The notes under the pieces: model-generated
Seen by the model: only the letters and a program-made list of their open reading frames with translations
Databases searched by the model: none
Told to the model about the DNA's origin: nothing
In this document: piece by piece, positions 51,314 through 59,885 of the stretch
Layout of the letters: each line of letters starts with the position of its first letter
Position numbering within the stretch: the stretch's first letter is position 1
Translations under genes and position numbers: made by a program
From: Variovorax sp. dw_308
GTDB taxonomy: Bacteria > Pseudomonadota > Gammaproteobacteria > Burkholderiales > Burkholderiaceae_C
Length of the DNA stretch: 64,000 nt
Direction of reading: 5' to 3'
Assembly (NCBI RefSeq): GCF_019207085.1
Contig: NZ_JAATOM010000002.1
Coordinates: 372,001-436,000, forward strand

Positions 51314-52299
51314 TCCACCACCACCAGGCCGTAGGGAACGCGCCCGACCGGGATGCTCTTGAGCGGCTTGGCACCGGCCACGTCGACCACCGTCACGTCG
51401 TCGCTCAGGCCGTTCACCACATAGAGCCGCGCCTCGGCCTTGTCGAGCGTGAGGTTCCATGCCCGCTTGCCGACCAGCACGAGATTCGTGACCTTGCGCT
51501 GCGCCACGTCGACGAAGGCCACGTGGTTGGCCCGGCCCAGCGCCACGAAGGCGCGCTTGCCGTCTCGCGAGATCTGGATGCCGACCGGCGTGATGTCCTC
51601 GGCGCGCGCGCCCTTGACCTCGAAGTTGACAGTGGCGATCACAGACTGGCTGGCCGTGTCGATGACGCTGACGCTGGCATCGAGTTCGTTGGTCACCCAC
51701 AGTTCCTTGCCGTCGGGCGTGAAGGCCAGGCGGCGCGGCCGCTTGCCGACCTTGACGTTCTTCACCACCTTGGCGGTGGCGACGTCGATGACGTGGACCA
51801 GGCTCGCCACCTCGGACGTGACGTACAGCGTCTTGCCGTCCGCGCTGACCTTGACGCCCTCGGGCTCCTTGCCGACCTTGACCGACTTGACCACCTTGCC
51901 GGTGGCCGCATCGACGAAGCTGGCGGCGCCCTCGTCCTCGTTGGAGACGTAGATGGTCTTGCCGTCCGGCGAGATGTCGAAGGCTTCGGGCTCATCGCCC
52001 AGCGGTATGCGGCGCACCGACTTGCCGGTGGCGGGGTCGATCACGTCGGCGGCGTTGGAGTCGGTGCAGGCGACCATGATCAGGTGCTCCGGCGTCATCT
52101 GGATGTGGCGGCCGCGCTTGCAGGTGGGGATGGAGCCTTTCACCGTGAGCGTGGCCAGGTCGATCATGGTGAGCGCCTGGTCCTTCTCGCTCGACACATA
52201 GGCCGTGCCCTGGGCCATCGCGGCCCCGCCCATGCACAGCGCCAGCGCCACCGCGCCCGCACCGGCCATGCGCTTGCCCCACACACCAACGTCATTCAT
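51310..52299 (-). CDS. PQQ-dependent catabolism-associated beta-propeller protein
   Basis: A 329-residue periplasmic protein with a signal peptide (VALALCMGGAAMA) and seven YVTN-type propeller repeats, for example SPDGKTIYVSNEDEGAASFVD (in part), SADGKTLYVTSEVASLVHV and TPDGKELWVTNELDASVSV. Proteins of this group are encoded with quinoprotein alcohol dehydrogenases; their exact job is unknown. The ATG follows AAGGAGACGAGTAC and overlaps the ATPase gene stop by 4 bp (ATGA). Confidence 0.9.
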   Translation of the reverse strand: MNDVGVWGKRMAGAGAVALALCMGGAAMAQGTAYVSSEKDQALTMIDLATLTVKGSIPTCKRGRHIQMTPEHLIMVACTDSNAADVIDPATGKSVRRIPLGDEPEAFDISPDGKTIYVSNEDEGAASFVDAATGKVVKSVKVGKEPEGVKVSADGKTLYVTSEVASLVHVIDVATAKVVKNVKVGKRPRRLAFTPDGKELWVTNELDASVSVIDTASQSVIATVNFEVKGARAEDITPVGIQISRDGKRAFVALGRANHVAFVDVAQRKVTNLVLVGKRAWNLTLDKAEARLYVVNGLSDDVTVVDVAGAKPLKSIPVGRVPYGLVVVE

Positions 52300-53066
52300 G
52301 TACTCGTCTCCTTTTGTCTGGTCTCGTTCGTGCGCGAGATGAAGCCGGCTTCCAGCGTCGTCCCGCCCAGCGCCTGCGTCACCTCGGCCGGCGTGCCGTC
52401 GCACAACAGCTCGCCCTTGTGCAGCACCAGCACGCGGTCGGCGCCCTCGGCCTCACCCACCAGATGGGTGGCCCACAGCACGCCCACGCCGCGCTCCTTC
52501 ACGTCGGCACGCAGCGCACGCATCAGGTCCTGGCGCGACTTGGGGTCCAGCCCCACCGTGGCTTCGTCCATCAGCAGCACGGAGGGTCGATGCAGCAAGG
52601 CACGCACAAGTTCCACCTTGCGCCGGTTGCCGCCGGAGAGTTCGCGCACCTTGCGGTCGAGGTTGGGCTCGATGCCGAGGCGGGCGCAGTCGGCCTCGAT
52701 CCGCTGCACCGCCAGGCGCCGCGGCAAGCCGTGCAGGTCCGCCTGGAACAGCAGGTTGCGCCGGATGCTGAGGTCCAGGTCGAGCGAGATCTGCTGGAAC
52801 ACCACGCCGATGTGACGCAGCGCCGCCGTCGCCGTCGCCGAGCGGCCCAGCGAATGGCCGGCCACCTCGACCTCGCCCTCGTCCGCCGCGAACAGCCCCG
52901 TGAGCACCTGGAACAGCGTCGACTTGCCGGCGCCGTTCGGGCCCAGCAGCGCGACGAATTGCCCCGACGCCAGGCTCAATGAAAGTCCCTTCAATGCCAC
53001 GCGTGCGCCGTACCGTTTGGTCAGGCCGGTGGTCCGGAGCATGGTCTTCGAAAGTGTCTCTGGCAT
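52296..53066 (-). CDS. Quinoprotein-associated ABC transporter ATPase
   Basis: A 256-residue ABC ATPase: Walker A GPNGAGKSTLFQVLTG, Q-loop VVFQQISLDLDLS, signature LSGGNRRKVELVRAL, Walker B VLLMDEATVGLDP and switch His in LWATHLVGEA. It belongs to the ATPase group found with PQQ-dependent dehydrogenases and should energise the permease at 49263. It is the first gene of the about 10.4-kb leftward operon. ATG 53042 is an alternative start. Confidence 0.9.
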   Translation of the reverse strand: MPETLSKTMLRTTGLTKRYGARVALKGLSLSLASGQFVALLGPNGAGKSTLFQVLTGLFAADEGEVEVAGHSLGRSATATAALRHIGVVFQQISLDLDLSIRRNLLFQADLHGLPRRLAVQRIEADCARLGIEPNLDRKVRELSGGNRRKVELVRALLHRPSVLLMDEATVGLDPKSRQDLMRALRADVKERGVGVLWATHLVGEAEGADRVLVLHKGELLCDGTPAEVTQALGGTTLEAGFISRTNETRQKETST

Positions 53067-53648
53067 TGATCGGTTGTCGTGGTCGGTCAAGGCAATCCGC
53101 ATTGGACTGCTGCATTCTTGTTGGCGAGTGAGGGCCGGCCACAGGGCGGATGCGGAGCCTCCATCAAGCAATACCCGCGCCCATGGTTTTTCTGCCGCCG
53201 TCGCATGCGTCGTCTGCCTCCGGATGACACCGTTGCCGGTGAAACACTCTGTGTCGAAAGTGGTTGCCACATTTCTGATGCAGCACCCACCGACCGATGC
53301 TGCGGCCATTGGCCGGATCGCACTTCATGGTGAACCCTGAGAGCGCTGCGATCCAGGCGCGGGCCCGGGCTGCGCGCCAGCGTCGCGCGACTCGCACGCC
53401 AGTCGCCCGGCGTGACCTGCGATCCCCCGCAAACAGGTCCCTTGGCTAGGGTTTCCCCTCGCAATGTGCTTCAGCACGGCGCATGCGCGGGCGGCAACTC
53501 ATCGTTGCAAGACGCCACGAATGCGGCGTCCTGAAGCAGGCGCGCAACTTGCATTTACTTCTCTGGCCGGCTTCGTCGAGTTGCTCGGCAGGCGCCTGTT
53601 TGCGGTTGGTGCGGGCAGGCTCTGATGTTCCAAAACAAGGAGACTTCG
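53067..53648. promoter_or_regulatory. 582-bp divergent control region between the quinoprotein ABC/mxa operon and xoxF
   Basis: No gene is supported here; short frames lack ribosome sites and family similarity. The region must hold the promoters of both operons. At 53242-53255 the sequence AAACACTCTGTGTC resembles the GACACTGTGTC dyad of the H4MPT operons but with a 1-bp longer spacer and a changed end. The ribosome site of xoxF (AAGGAGACTTCG) is at its right end. I do not see a confident -35/-10 pair. Confidence 0.5.
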
Positions 53649-55469
53649 ATGCGATTTTCCGGGCACTTACTAGGGCGCACCTGGCGCCTGCTGGCGGCGG
53701 CGCTACTTGCGGTGCCGGCATTGGCGCATGCCAATGCCGATGTCGAGAAAAATATCGCCAACTCGAAGAATTGGGCGATGCAGGCTGGCGACATGTACAA
53801 CCAGCGCTACAGCAAGCTCAAGCAGATCAACACGGGCAACGTCGGCAAGATGCAGGTCGCGTGGATGTTCTCCACCGGCGTGCTGCGCGGCCATGAAGGC
53901 TCGCCGCTGGTGATCGACGGGACGATGTACCTGCACTCGCCCTTCCCCAACAAGGTCTTCGCGATCGACCTCGACACGCAGAAGATCATCTGGAAGTACG
54001 AGCCCAAGCAGGATCCGGCCGTGATCCCGCAGATGTGCTGCGACACCGTGTACCGCGGCCTGGCGTATGCAGAGGGCAAGGTCCTGCTGCAACAGGCCGA
54101 CAGCAACCTGGTCGCGCTCGACGCCAAGACCGGCAAGGTGATCTGGACCGTCAAGAACGGCGACCCGAAGCTCGGCGCGGTCAACACCAATGCGCCGCAC
54201 GTCTTCAAGGACAAGGTCATCACCGGCATCAGCGGCGGCGAATGGGGCGTGCGCGGCTTCATCGCAGCCTACAACCTGAGCGACGGCAAGCTGGCGTGGA
54301 AGGGCTACAGCGTCGGACCCGATGCAGAAATGCTGATGGACCCGCAGAAGACCATGACCTGGACCGACGGCAAGATGGCGCCGGTGGGCCCCGACTCCTC
54401 GCTGAAGACCTGGAAGGGCGACCAGTGGAAGATCGGCGGCGGCACCACCTGGGGCTGGTACAGCTACGACAAGGCGCTCAACCTGATGTACTACGGCTCG
54501 GGCAATCCGTCGACGTGGAATCCGTCGCAGCGGCCCGGTGACAACAAGTGGTCGATGACCATCTGGGCGCGTGACGTGGACACCGGCATGGCCAAGTGGG
54601 TCTACCAGATGACGCCCTTCGACGAATGGGACTTCGACGGCGTGAACGAAATGATCCTGGCCGACATCGACGTCAAGGGCAAGCCCACCAAGGCGCTCGT
54701 GCACTTCGACCGCAACGGCTTCGCCTACACGATGGACCGCGTGACGGGTGCGCTGCTGGTTGCCGAAAAGTATGACCCGAACGTCAATTGGGCCACCAAC
54801 GTCGACATGAAGACCGGCCGCCCGCAAGTGGTTGCGAAGTACTCGACGGCGCAGAACGGACCGGACGTCAACAGCAAGGGCATCTGCCCGGCAGCCTTGG
54901 GAAGCAAGGACCAGCAGCCTGCGTCCTATGACCCTGAAACCAAGCTCTTCTACGTGCCGACCAACCACGTCTGCATGGACTACGAGCCGTTCAAGGTCGA
55001 GTACACGGCCGGCCAGCCGTATGTGGGCGCGACGCTCTCGATGTTCCCGGCGCCGAACAGCCATGGCGGCATGGGCAACTTCATCGCCTGGAACGCCGGC
55101 ACCGGCAAGATCGTGCAGAGCCACCCCGAGAAGTTCTCGGTGTGGAGCGGCTCGCTCAACACCGCGGGTGGCCTGTCGTGCTACGGCACGCTGGAGGGCT
55201 ACCTGAAGTGCGTGGACAAGAAGAACATCAACAAGGAACTCTTCAAGTTCAAGACGCCGTCCGGGATCATCGGCAACGTGTTCAGCTATGAGCACAAGGG
55301 CAAGCAGTACATCGGCGTGTTCTCGGGCATTGGCGGCTGGGCCGGCATCGGCATGGCAGCGGGCCTCGAGAAGGACCAGGACGGCCTGGGCGCAGTGGGC
55401 GGCTACCGCGAGCTCAACCAGTACACGGAGCTGGGCGGCTCCTTGACAGTCTTCGCGCTGCCGAACTGA
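53649..55469 (+). CDS. xoxF: Lanthanide-dependent methanol dehydrogenase
   Basis: A 606-residue PQQ-dependent alcohol dehydrogenase with a signal peptide (residues 1-29, cut near AHA-NAD). The vicinal disulfide is C130-C131 in [10 protein letters not shown]. Metal and PQQ ligands are E208 in [11 protein letters not shown]286 in GSGNPSTWN and D328 in [11 protein letters not shown]330, two residues after the catalytic Asp, is the extra aspartate that marks lanthanide-dependent XoxF enzymes; calcium MxaF lacks it. The sequence is closest to the XoxF5 type as far as I can judge. It oxidises methanol to formaldehyde in the periplasm. A strong ribosome site precedes ATG 53649. Confidence 0.95.
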   Translation: MRFSGHLLGRTWRLLAAALLAVPALAHANADVEKNIANSKNWAMQAGDMYNQRYSKLKQINTGNVGKMQVAWMFSTGVLRGHEGSPLVIDGTMYLHSPFPNKVFAIDLDTQKIIWKYEPKQDPAVIPQMCCDTVYRGLAYAEGKVLLQQADSNLVALDAKTGKVIWTVKNGDPKLGAVNTNAPHVFKDKVITGISGGEWGVRGFIAAYNLSDGKLAWKGYSVGPDAEMLMDPQKTMTWTDGKMAPVGPDSSLKTWKGDQWKIGGGTTWGWYSYDKALNLMYYGSGNPSTWNPSQRPGDNKWSMTIWARDVDTGMAKWVYQMTPFDEWDFDGVNEMILADIDVKGKPTKALVHFDRNGFAYTMDRVTGALLVAEKYDPNVNWATNVDMKTGRPQVVAKYSTAQNGPDVNSKGICPAALGSKDQQPASYDPETKLFYVPTNHVCMDYEPFKVEYTAGQPYVGATLSMFPAPNSHGGMGNFIAWNAGTGKIVQSHPEKFSVWSGSLNTAGGLSCYGTLEGYLKCVDKKNINKELFKFKTPSGIIGNVFSYEHKGKQYIGVFSGIGGWAGIGMAAGLEKDQDGLGAVGGYRELNQYTELGGSLTVFALPN

Positions 55470-55530
55470 GCGCGTTGAACGCAGGGTAAGTACCGGGGAA
55501 CCACGAGCCCCCGACCCTGTTCTCATACCG

Positions 55531-55568
55531 AAGAGGGGCAGCTGGCACCTACTGGCTGCCCCTCTTTT
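55531..55568 (+). terminator. Intrinsic terminator/attenuator between xoxF and xoxG
   Basis: AAGAGGGGCAGC (55531-55542) and GCTGCCCCTCTT (55555-55566) form a perfect 12-bp stem around a 12-nt loop and end in TTTT (55565-55568). It lies 61 bp after the xoxF stop and 32 bp before xoxG. It should stop or stabilise most xoxF transcripts, giving more XoxF than the downstream proteins. Confidence 0.85.
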
Positions 55569-55600
55569 CAATTGATCGAAAACAGGGCTGAATAGAAATC

Positions 55601-55999
55601 ATGAGACTGAAAATCGCGTTGATCGGCGCTTGCGCGCTGTTGTGCATGGGTGGTGCCGTTGCGGCTCACGCGGAAGACAAACCGTACAAGGTGGTGGACG
55701 GCTACAAGGTCGACAGCGAGACCATGAAGGGCTTCCGGGCCTGGCGTGCCGCGGCCTGCGACCGGTGCCATGGGGCCAACCAGGAAGGCCTCGTCGGGCC
55801 ATCGCTGGTCAACAGCCTCAAGACCCTGACCAAGGACGAGTTCGTCAAGACCGTGACCAACGGTCGGCTGGACAAGGGCATGCAGAGCTTCGGCAACAGC
55901 CCGGTCGTCATGGACAACATCAATCAGCTCTACGCATATCTCAAAGGCCGATCCGATGGCGCCATCACCCGCGCCAAGGTCGAAGAAATGCCCAAATGA
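55601..55999 (+). CDS. xoxG: c-type cytochrome, electron acceptor of XoxF
   Basis: A 132-residue secreted cytochrome. The signal peptide is MRLKIALIGACALLCMGGAV..., cleaved near AHA-EDK. One haem site CDRCHG and a downstream methionine in LDKGMQSFG are visible. XoxG accepts electrons from XoxF and passes them to the respiratory chain. It overlaps xoxJ by 4 bp (ATGA). It is similar to the cytochrome at 37780. It is short compared with most XoxG proteins. Confidence 0.88.
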   Translation: MRLKIALIGACALLCMGGAVAAHAEDKPYKVVDGYKVDSETMKGFRAWRAAACDRCHGANQEGLVGPSLVNSLKTLTKDEFVKTVTNGRLDKGMQSFGNSPVVMDNINQLYAYLKGRSDGAITRAKVEEMPK

Positions 56000-56850
56000 A
56001 CGGCATCCGCGCGCTGGCCCTCGCCGCCCTGCCCCTGACCTTGCTGGCAACCGGCGCGGTGGCGCAGGACAAGCCCGCACCGCGCACTGCGCTGCGCGTC
56101 TGCCAGGACCCGAACAACCTGCCCTTCTCCAACGTCAAGGGCGAGGGCATCGAGAACAAGATTGCCGAACTGTTCGGCAAGTCGATGGGGCTGCCGGTCG
56201 TCTACTACTCCTTCCCGCAGCGCCTGGCCTTCATCCGCAACACCTTGCGATTCAAGTTGCCGGACCAGGACTACCCCTGCGACATCGTGATTGGCGTCCC
56301 AGCGGGCTATGACCAGGTGTCCGTCACCAAGCCCTACTACCGCTCGACCTATGCGCTGGTGTTCGCCAAGGGCAAGGGCATGGACCAGGTCGCGTCGACC
56401 GAGGATTTCCTCAAGCTCGACCCGGCCACATTGTCCAAGCTGCGCATCGGCATCTACGACCGGTCGCCCGCATCGGCATGGCTCAGCAAGCACCGGCTCA
56501 CGGATCAGGGCGTGCCCTACCAGACCATGAACGCCGACCCCGACCAATACCCCGGCGAGATCATCGAGAAGGACCTTGCCGCGGGCAAGATCGATGTCGC
56601 CATCGTCTGGGGCCCCATCGGCGGCTATTACGCCTCGCGCATCAAGACGCCTGCGCTGGTGGTGGTGCCGATGAAGTCCGAGCCCGGCGTCCAGTTCGAC
56701 TACCAGATCGCGATGGGCGTGCGCTACGGCGAGCGCGAATGGAAGCAGCAGGTCGAGGGCCTGATCGAATCGAACCGGCCGCAGATCATGGCCATCCTGA
56801 AGGAGTACGGCGTTCCGGTCGTCGACGCGTCGTACGAGGCGCCGAAGTAG
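55996..56850 (+). CDS. xoxJ: XoxJ/MxaJ-type periplasmic binding protein
   Basis: A 284-residue protein with a signal peptide (cleaved near VAQ-DKP) and the solute-binding fold of the quinoprotein-associated family: LRVCQDPNNLPFSNVKGEG, YYSFPQRLAFIRNTL, GVPAGYDQVSVTKPYYRS and AIVWGPIGGYYA. XoxJ interacts with XoxF, probably for activation or assembly, not transport. The ATG overlaps the xoxG stop, so XoxG and XoxJ are coupled. Confidence 0.92.
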   Translation: MNGIRALALAALPLTLLATGAVAQDKPAPRTALRVCQDPNNLPFSNVKGEGIENKIAELFGKSMGLPVVYYSFPQRLAFIRNTLRFKLPDQDYPCDIVIGVPAGYDQVSVTKPYYRSTYALVFAKGKGMDQVASTEDFLKLDPATLSKLRIGIYDRSPASAWLSKHRLTDQGVPYQTMNADPDQYPGEIIEKDLAAGKIDVAIVWGPIGGYYASRIKTPALVVVPMKSEPGVQFDYQIAMGVRYGEREWKQQVEGLIESNRPQIMAILKEYGVPVVDASYEAPK

Positions 56851-56864
56851 CCGCGGTGCTGCCG

Positions 56865-57542
56865 ATGAAAGCATTTCCTGCCCTGGCGCTGGTCGGGTTC
56901 CTGGCGGCGGCATCCCCCGCTCTAGCCGCAACGGACTTTTCAGCGGCAGAGCAGGCGGTGTTCATGGACAACCACCTGGGCAACCTGCAACCGCCGCTCA
57001 CGCTGCACTACGTCTTCCACAAGACCGGAACGCTGGAGGAAGCCTTCGACGACAAGGTCGACTTGAAGCTGACGGCACAGCCCGACGGCAGTTGCTGCGC
57101 AGCGAACGCGCAGTTCTTCAGCGACAAGCGCGCGATCAGCGAGCCGCCCGTCGAAGGCGCCAAGGGCAACCCGGCCATCCTGTACTTCCTCGAACGCGAC
57201 ATCAAGGAGATGCAGCGCCTGACGAAGGGCCAGCCCAACTACTTCCGCAAGCGCATCCGCATGGCGGTCTACCAGGGCGCGACGGTGCGCGACCTCACCT
57301 TGCCGTACAAGGGCAGGCCGGTGGCTGTGAAGGAGTTCAGCATCACGCCCTACCTCGATGACCCGAACCGCTCGCGCTTCGAGAAGCTGGCCAACAAGTC
57401 CTACGTCTTCCTGATGTCCAGCGCAGTCCCCGGGGGGCTCTACGGCATCCGCACCCGGATCAACGCCGAATCGGCCAGCGATGCGCCGCTCATCGTCGAG
57501 GAAATGCTGCTCGACGGCGCCGGACCCCCGCCCAAACCCTGA
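56865..57542 (+). CDS. Secreted protein of the xoxF operon, unknown function (225 aa)
   Basis: A signal peptide (MKAFPALALVGFLAAASPALA) precedes a mature part of about 200 residues with adjacent cysteines (DGSCCAANAQF), ERDIKEMQRLTKGQPNYFRKR and PVAVKEFSITPYLDDPNRSR. It lies 14 bp after xoxJ and before a second small secreted protein. I recall similar genes beside xoxF in other Burkholderiales, but no function. A periplasmic role with methanol dehydrogenase is likely from context only. Confidence 0.8.
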   Translation: MKAFPALALVGFLAAASPALAATDFSAAEQAVFMDNHLGNLQPPLTLHYVFHKTGTLEEAFDDKVDLKLTAQPDGSCCAANAQFFSDKRAISEPPVEGAKGNPAILYFLERDIKEMQRLTKGQPNYFRKRIRMAVYQGATVRDLTLPYKGRPVAVKEFSITPYLDDPNRSRFEKLANKSYVFLMSSAVPGGLYGIRTRINAESASDAPLIVEEMLLDGAGPPPKP

Positions 57543-57947
57543 ATGCCTGCGTCGAACACCATGCCCAAGCTGAATACCTTCCTGCCCTCCGCGCTGGCCC
57601 TCGGCGCGCTCCTGCTGGGCGTCGGCGCTGCGAATGCCGCCGCCCCCGTCAATGACTTCCCGACCGTGGACCGGGTGCTGTATGTGCAGGAGTGCATGCG
57701 GGCGCATCCGGGGTCGAACTTCGAGATGACCAACAAGTGCTCCTGCGCGCTCGATGCGCTGGCCCGGTCCGTGAAGTACAAGGACTACGTGACGATGGGC
57801 ACCATCGTCAAGGCCATGTCGATCGGCGGCGAGCGTGGCGGCGCGATACGCGACGTGCCGTCGTACGAGCCCGAGGTCAAGCGCTACAAGGCCCTGCAGA
57901 CGAAGGCTGAACAAGGATGCTTCCTCGGCGCTGCGGACGCGAAGTAG
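57543..57947 (+). CDS. Small Cys-rich secreted protein of the xoxF operon, unknown function
   Basis: A 134-residue protein (128 if ATG 57561 is used) with a signal peptide ending in ANAAAP. The mature part has four cysteines (QECMRAHPG, NKCSCALDAL, EQGCFLG), probably two disulfides. It starts directly after the previous stop and ends 12 bp before the metallohydrolase gene. Conserved neighbourhood and cysteine pattern suggest a periplasmic helper of the XoxF system. No family name is known to me. Confidence 0.78.
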   Translation: MPASNTMPKLNTFLPSALALGALLLGVGAANAAAPVNDFPTVDRVLYVQECMRAHPGSNFEMTNKCSCALDALARSVKYKDYVTMGTIVKAMSIGGERGGAIRDVPSYEPEVKRYKALQTKAEQGCFLGAADAK

Positions 57948-57959
57948 CCGGGTGATGTG

Positions 57960-58976
57960 ATGGCAGGGAGCGGGTTGCCGATGCCGACATTCATGCGGCG
58001 TTGGATGCGGGGGCTGCGGGCCGCGATCCTGCTGTGCGCTGCCGTCGCTGTTGCGCAAGCTGCCGGGGCCGTGACGCCCCTGGCGGTCGTCGAGGTGAAG
58101 CCCGGCTTGTTCGTCCACACCGGCGCGCTGGAAGACTGGGCGCCCGCCAACGGCGGCGACGTGGCCAACCTCGGCTTCGTGGTTGGCAGCCGCTGCGTTG
58201 CGGTGATCGACACCGGAGGCACGCCCGCCATCGGCCAGGCGCTGAAAGGCGCGATCGACCGCGTGACGCCGTTGCCGGTCTGCTACGTCATCAACACGCA
58301 TGCCCATCCCGACCACGTGCTGGGCAACGTGGCCTTCGCCGAGTCCAGCACGCCCGCCCCGCGCTTCGTGGCCAGCGCGCGCTTCACGCAGGCGCTGACC
58401 GCGCGCGAACCGTACTGGCTGAATTCGCTGAAACGCGACTTCGACATCACCCTGCCGCGCACCGCCATCGTGTACCCCGGCATCAGCGTCGACAAGACGA
58501 TGCAGCTGGACCTCGGCGACCGCGTGCTCACGCTGCAAGCCTGGCCCACGGCGCACACCGACAACGACCTCACCGTGTACGACCAGCGCACCCGCACGCT
58601 GTTCGCGTCCGACCTGCTGTTCGTGCGGCACCTGCCGGCGCTCGATGGCAGCCTGCGTGGCTGGGTCTCCGTGATGGAGGACCTGAAGCGCGTGCCCGTC
58701 GACACCGTCGTGCCCGGGCACGGCCCGGTCAGCAATGAGTGGCCCGGTGCGATGGATGCGCAGGCTGCCTATCTCGGCGCCCTGCTGCGCGACACCCGCG
58801 CGGCCCTGCGCAAGCACCTGACGATCCAGCAGGCCGTCGACAGCATCGGCATCGCGCCCGGCACGCCCTGGCTGTTGACGGATCGCTTCCACAAGCGCAA
58901 CGTCACGGCAGCGTACGCGGAACTGGAATGGGAAGACCCCGATACCGCCGAAGCGCCCAAGGCATCGAAGCCATGA
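57960..58976 (+). CDS. Quinoprotein relay system metallo-beta-lactamase-fold hydrolase (type 2)
   Basis: A 338-residue protein with an N-terminal signal (RRWMRGLRAAILLCAAVAVA). The metallo-beta-lactamase motif is complete: INTHAHPDHVLGN, with further ligands in TAHTDNDLTVY, FASDLLFVRH and VVPGHGPVS. It belongs to the SoxH-related hydrolases found with PQQ dehydrogenases and a SoxYZ-like carrier. The GTG at 57957 or the ATG at 57960 can serve as start; an ATG at 57981 is a further option. It overlaps the SoxYZ-like gene by 4 bp. Confidence 0.88.
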   Translation: MAGSGLPMPTFMRRWMRGLRAAILLCAAVAVAQAAGAVTPLAVVEVKPGLFVHTGALEDWAPANGGDVANLGFVVGSRCVAVIDTGGTPAIGQALKGAIDRVTPLPVCYVINTHAHPDHVLGNVAFAESSTPAPRFVASARFTQALTAREPYWLNSLKRDFDITLPRTAIVYPGISVDKTMQLDLGDRVLTLQAWPTAHTDNDLTVYDQRTRTLFASDLLFVRHLPALDGSLRGWVSVMEDLKRVPVDTVVPGHGPVSNEWPGAMDAQAAYLGALLRDTRAALRKHLTIQQAVDSIGIAPGTPWLLTDRFHKRNVTAAYAELEWEDPDTAEAPKASKP

Positions 58977-59842
58977 ACCAGCCGAAGACCCTCACCTTGA
59001 CGACGATGCGTCCGCTGACGCGGCGCGCCGTGACCAGCAGCGCGTTGCTGGCCCTCGCACTGCCCATGCAGCAAGCGACCGCGCAGATCAAGAGCGCCGA
59101 CAACCCCGAGGCCAACCCGGTCTGGAAGAAGGTGCGCGCCAGCCTTTTCCAGTCGCGCCCGATCGCCGCCGCGAGCGAGGACGTGATCTCGCTGGTGGTG
59201 CCGGTGCGCGCCGAGGACGCGGCCATCGTGCCGATCGCGATCCGCTCGCGCATGCCGCAAACGCCGGAACGCTACATCGACAAGGTCTACCTGATCATCG
59301 ACAACAACCCCTCGCCGATCTCCGCCATCTTCCATTTCACGCCACTGAGCGGACGCGCCGACATCGAGACCCGCGTGCGTGTCGACGAGTACACCCACAT
59401 CCGGGCCATCGCCGAGACCAACGACGGCAAGCTGCAGATGGCGACGGCTTTCGTCAAGGCTTCTGGCGGCTGCTCCGCGCCGCCGGGCAAGGACGCGGAG
59501 GCCGCGCTGAAGACGCTCGGCCGCATGAAGCTGAGCCTCCAGGGCCCGGCCGATGGCGACAAGCCGCAACTCGCGCAACTGATGATCAGCCACCCCAACA
59601 ACTCCGGCCTGGCGCTCGACCAGGTCACGCGCCTCTACACGCCCGCGCATTTCGTGCGACAGGTCAACATCACCTACGCGGGACAGCCGGTGATGTCGGC
59701 CGACGTGGATTTCTCGATCAGCGAGAACCCGAACTTCCGCTTCTACTTCGTGCCCCGCGGGGACGGGGAATTGAAGGCGGAGGTGGTGGATTCGCGCGAT
59801 CTGCAATTCGAAAGCACGCTGAAGTACCGGCGGCCCGAATGA
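58973..59842 (+). CDS. Quinoprotein dehydrogenase-associated SoxYZ-like carrier
   Basis: A 289-residue periplasmic protein. Its leader has adjacent arginines (PLTRRAVTSSALLALALP), so export might use Tat. A SoxY-like domain (NPVWKKVRASLFQSRPI to FVKASGGCSAPP, with a Cys near residue 161) is followed by a SoxZ-like domain (LMISHPNNSGLALDQVTRLY; FYFVPRGDGELKAEV). In SoxYZ the carrier Cys lies in a C-terminal GGCGG motif of SoxY; here the only comparable one is SGGCSAP. It probably works with the two metallohydrolase-fold proteins that flank it. Confidence 0.88.
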   Translation: MNQPKTLTLTTMRPLTRRAVTSSALLALALPMQQATAQIKSADNPEANPVWKKVRASLFQSRPIAAASEDVISLVVPVRAEDAAIVPIAIRSRMPQTPERYIDKVYLIIDNNPSPISAIFHFTPLSGRADIETRVRVDEYTHIRAIAETNDGKLQMATAFVKASGGCSAPPGKDAEAALKTLGRMKLSLQGPADGDKPQLAQLMISHPNNSGLALDQVTRLYTPAHFVRQVNITYAGQPVMSADVDFSISENPNFRFYFVPRGDGELKAEVVDSRDLQFESTLKYRRPE

Positions 59843-59885
59843 GGCCGGAACACGCTCGCAAGGCCTTCGCCTGCGGCTTTCATCG

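Noticed and set aside
53242..53255. AAACACTCTGTGTC as a definite operator of xoxF
   Set aside because: The spacer is longer and one arm is changed; it is only mentioned as a possible relative of the H4MPT dyad.
53703..55571. A 622-codon minus-strand frame over xoxF
   Set aside because: It is the antisense shadow of xoxF, which carries all expected PQQ and metal ligands.
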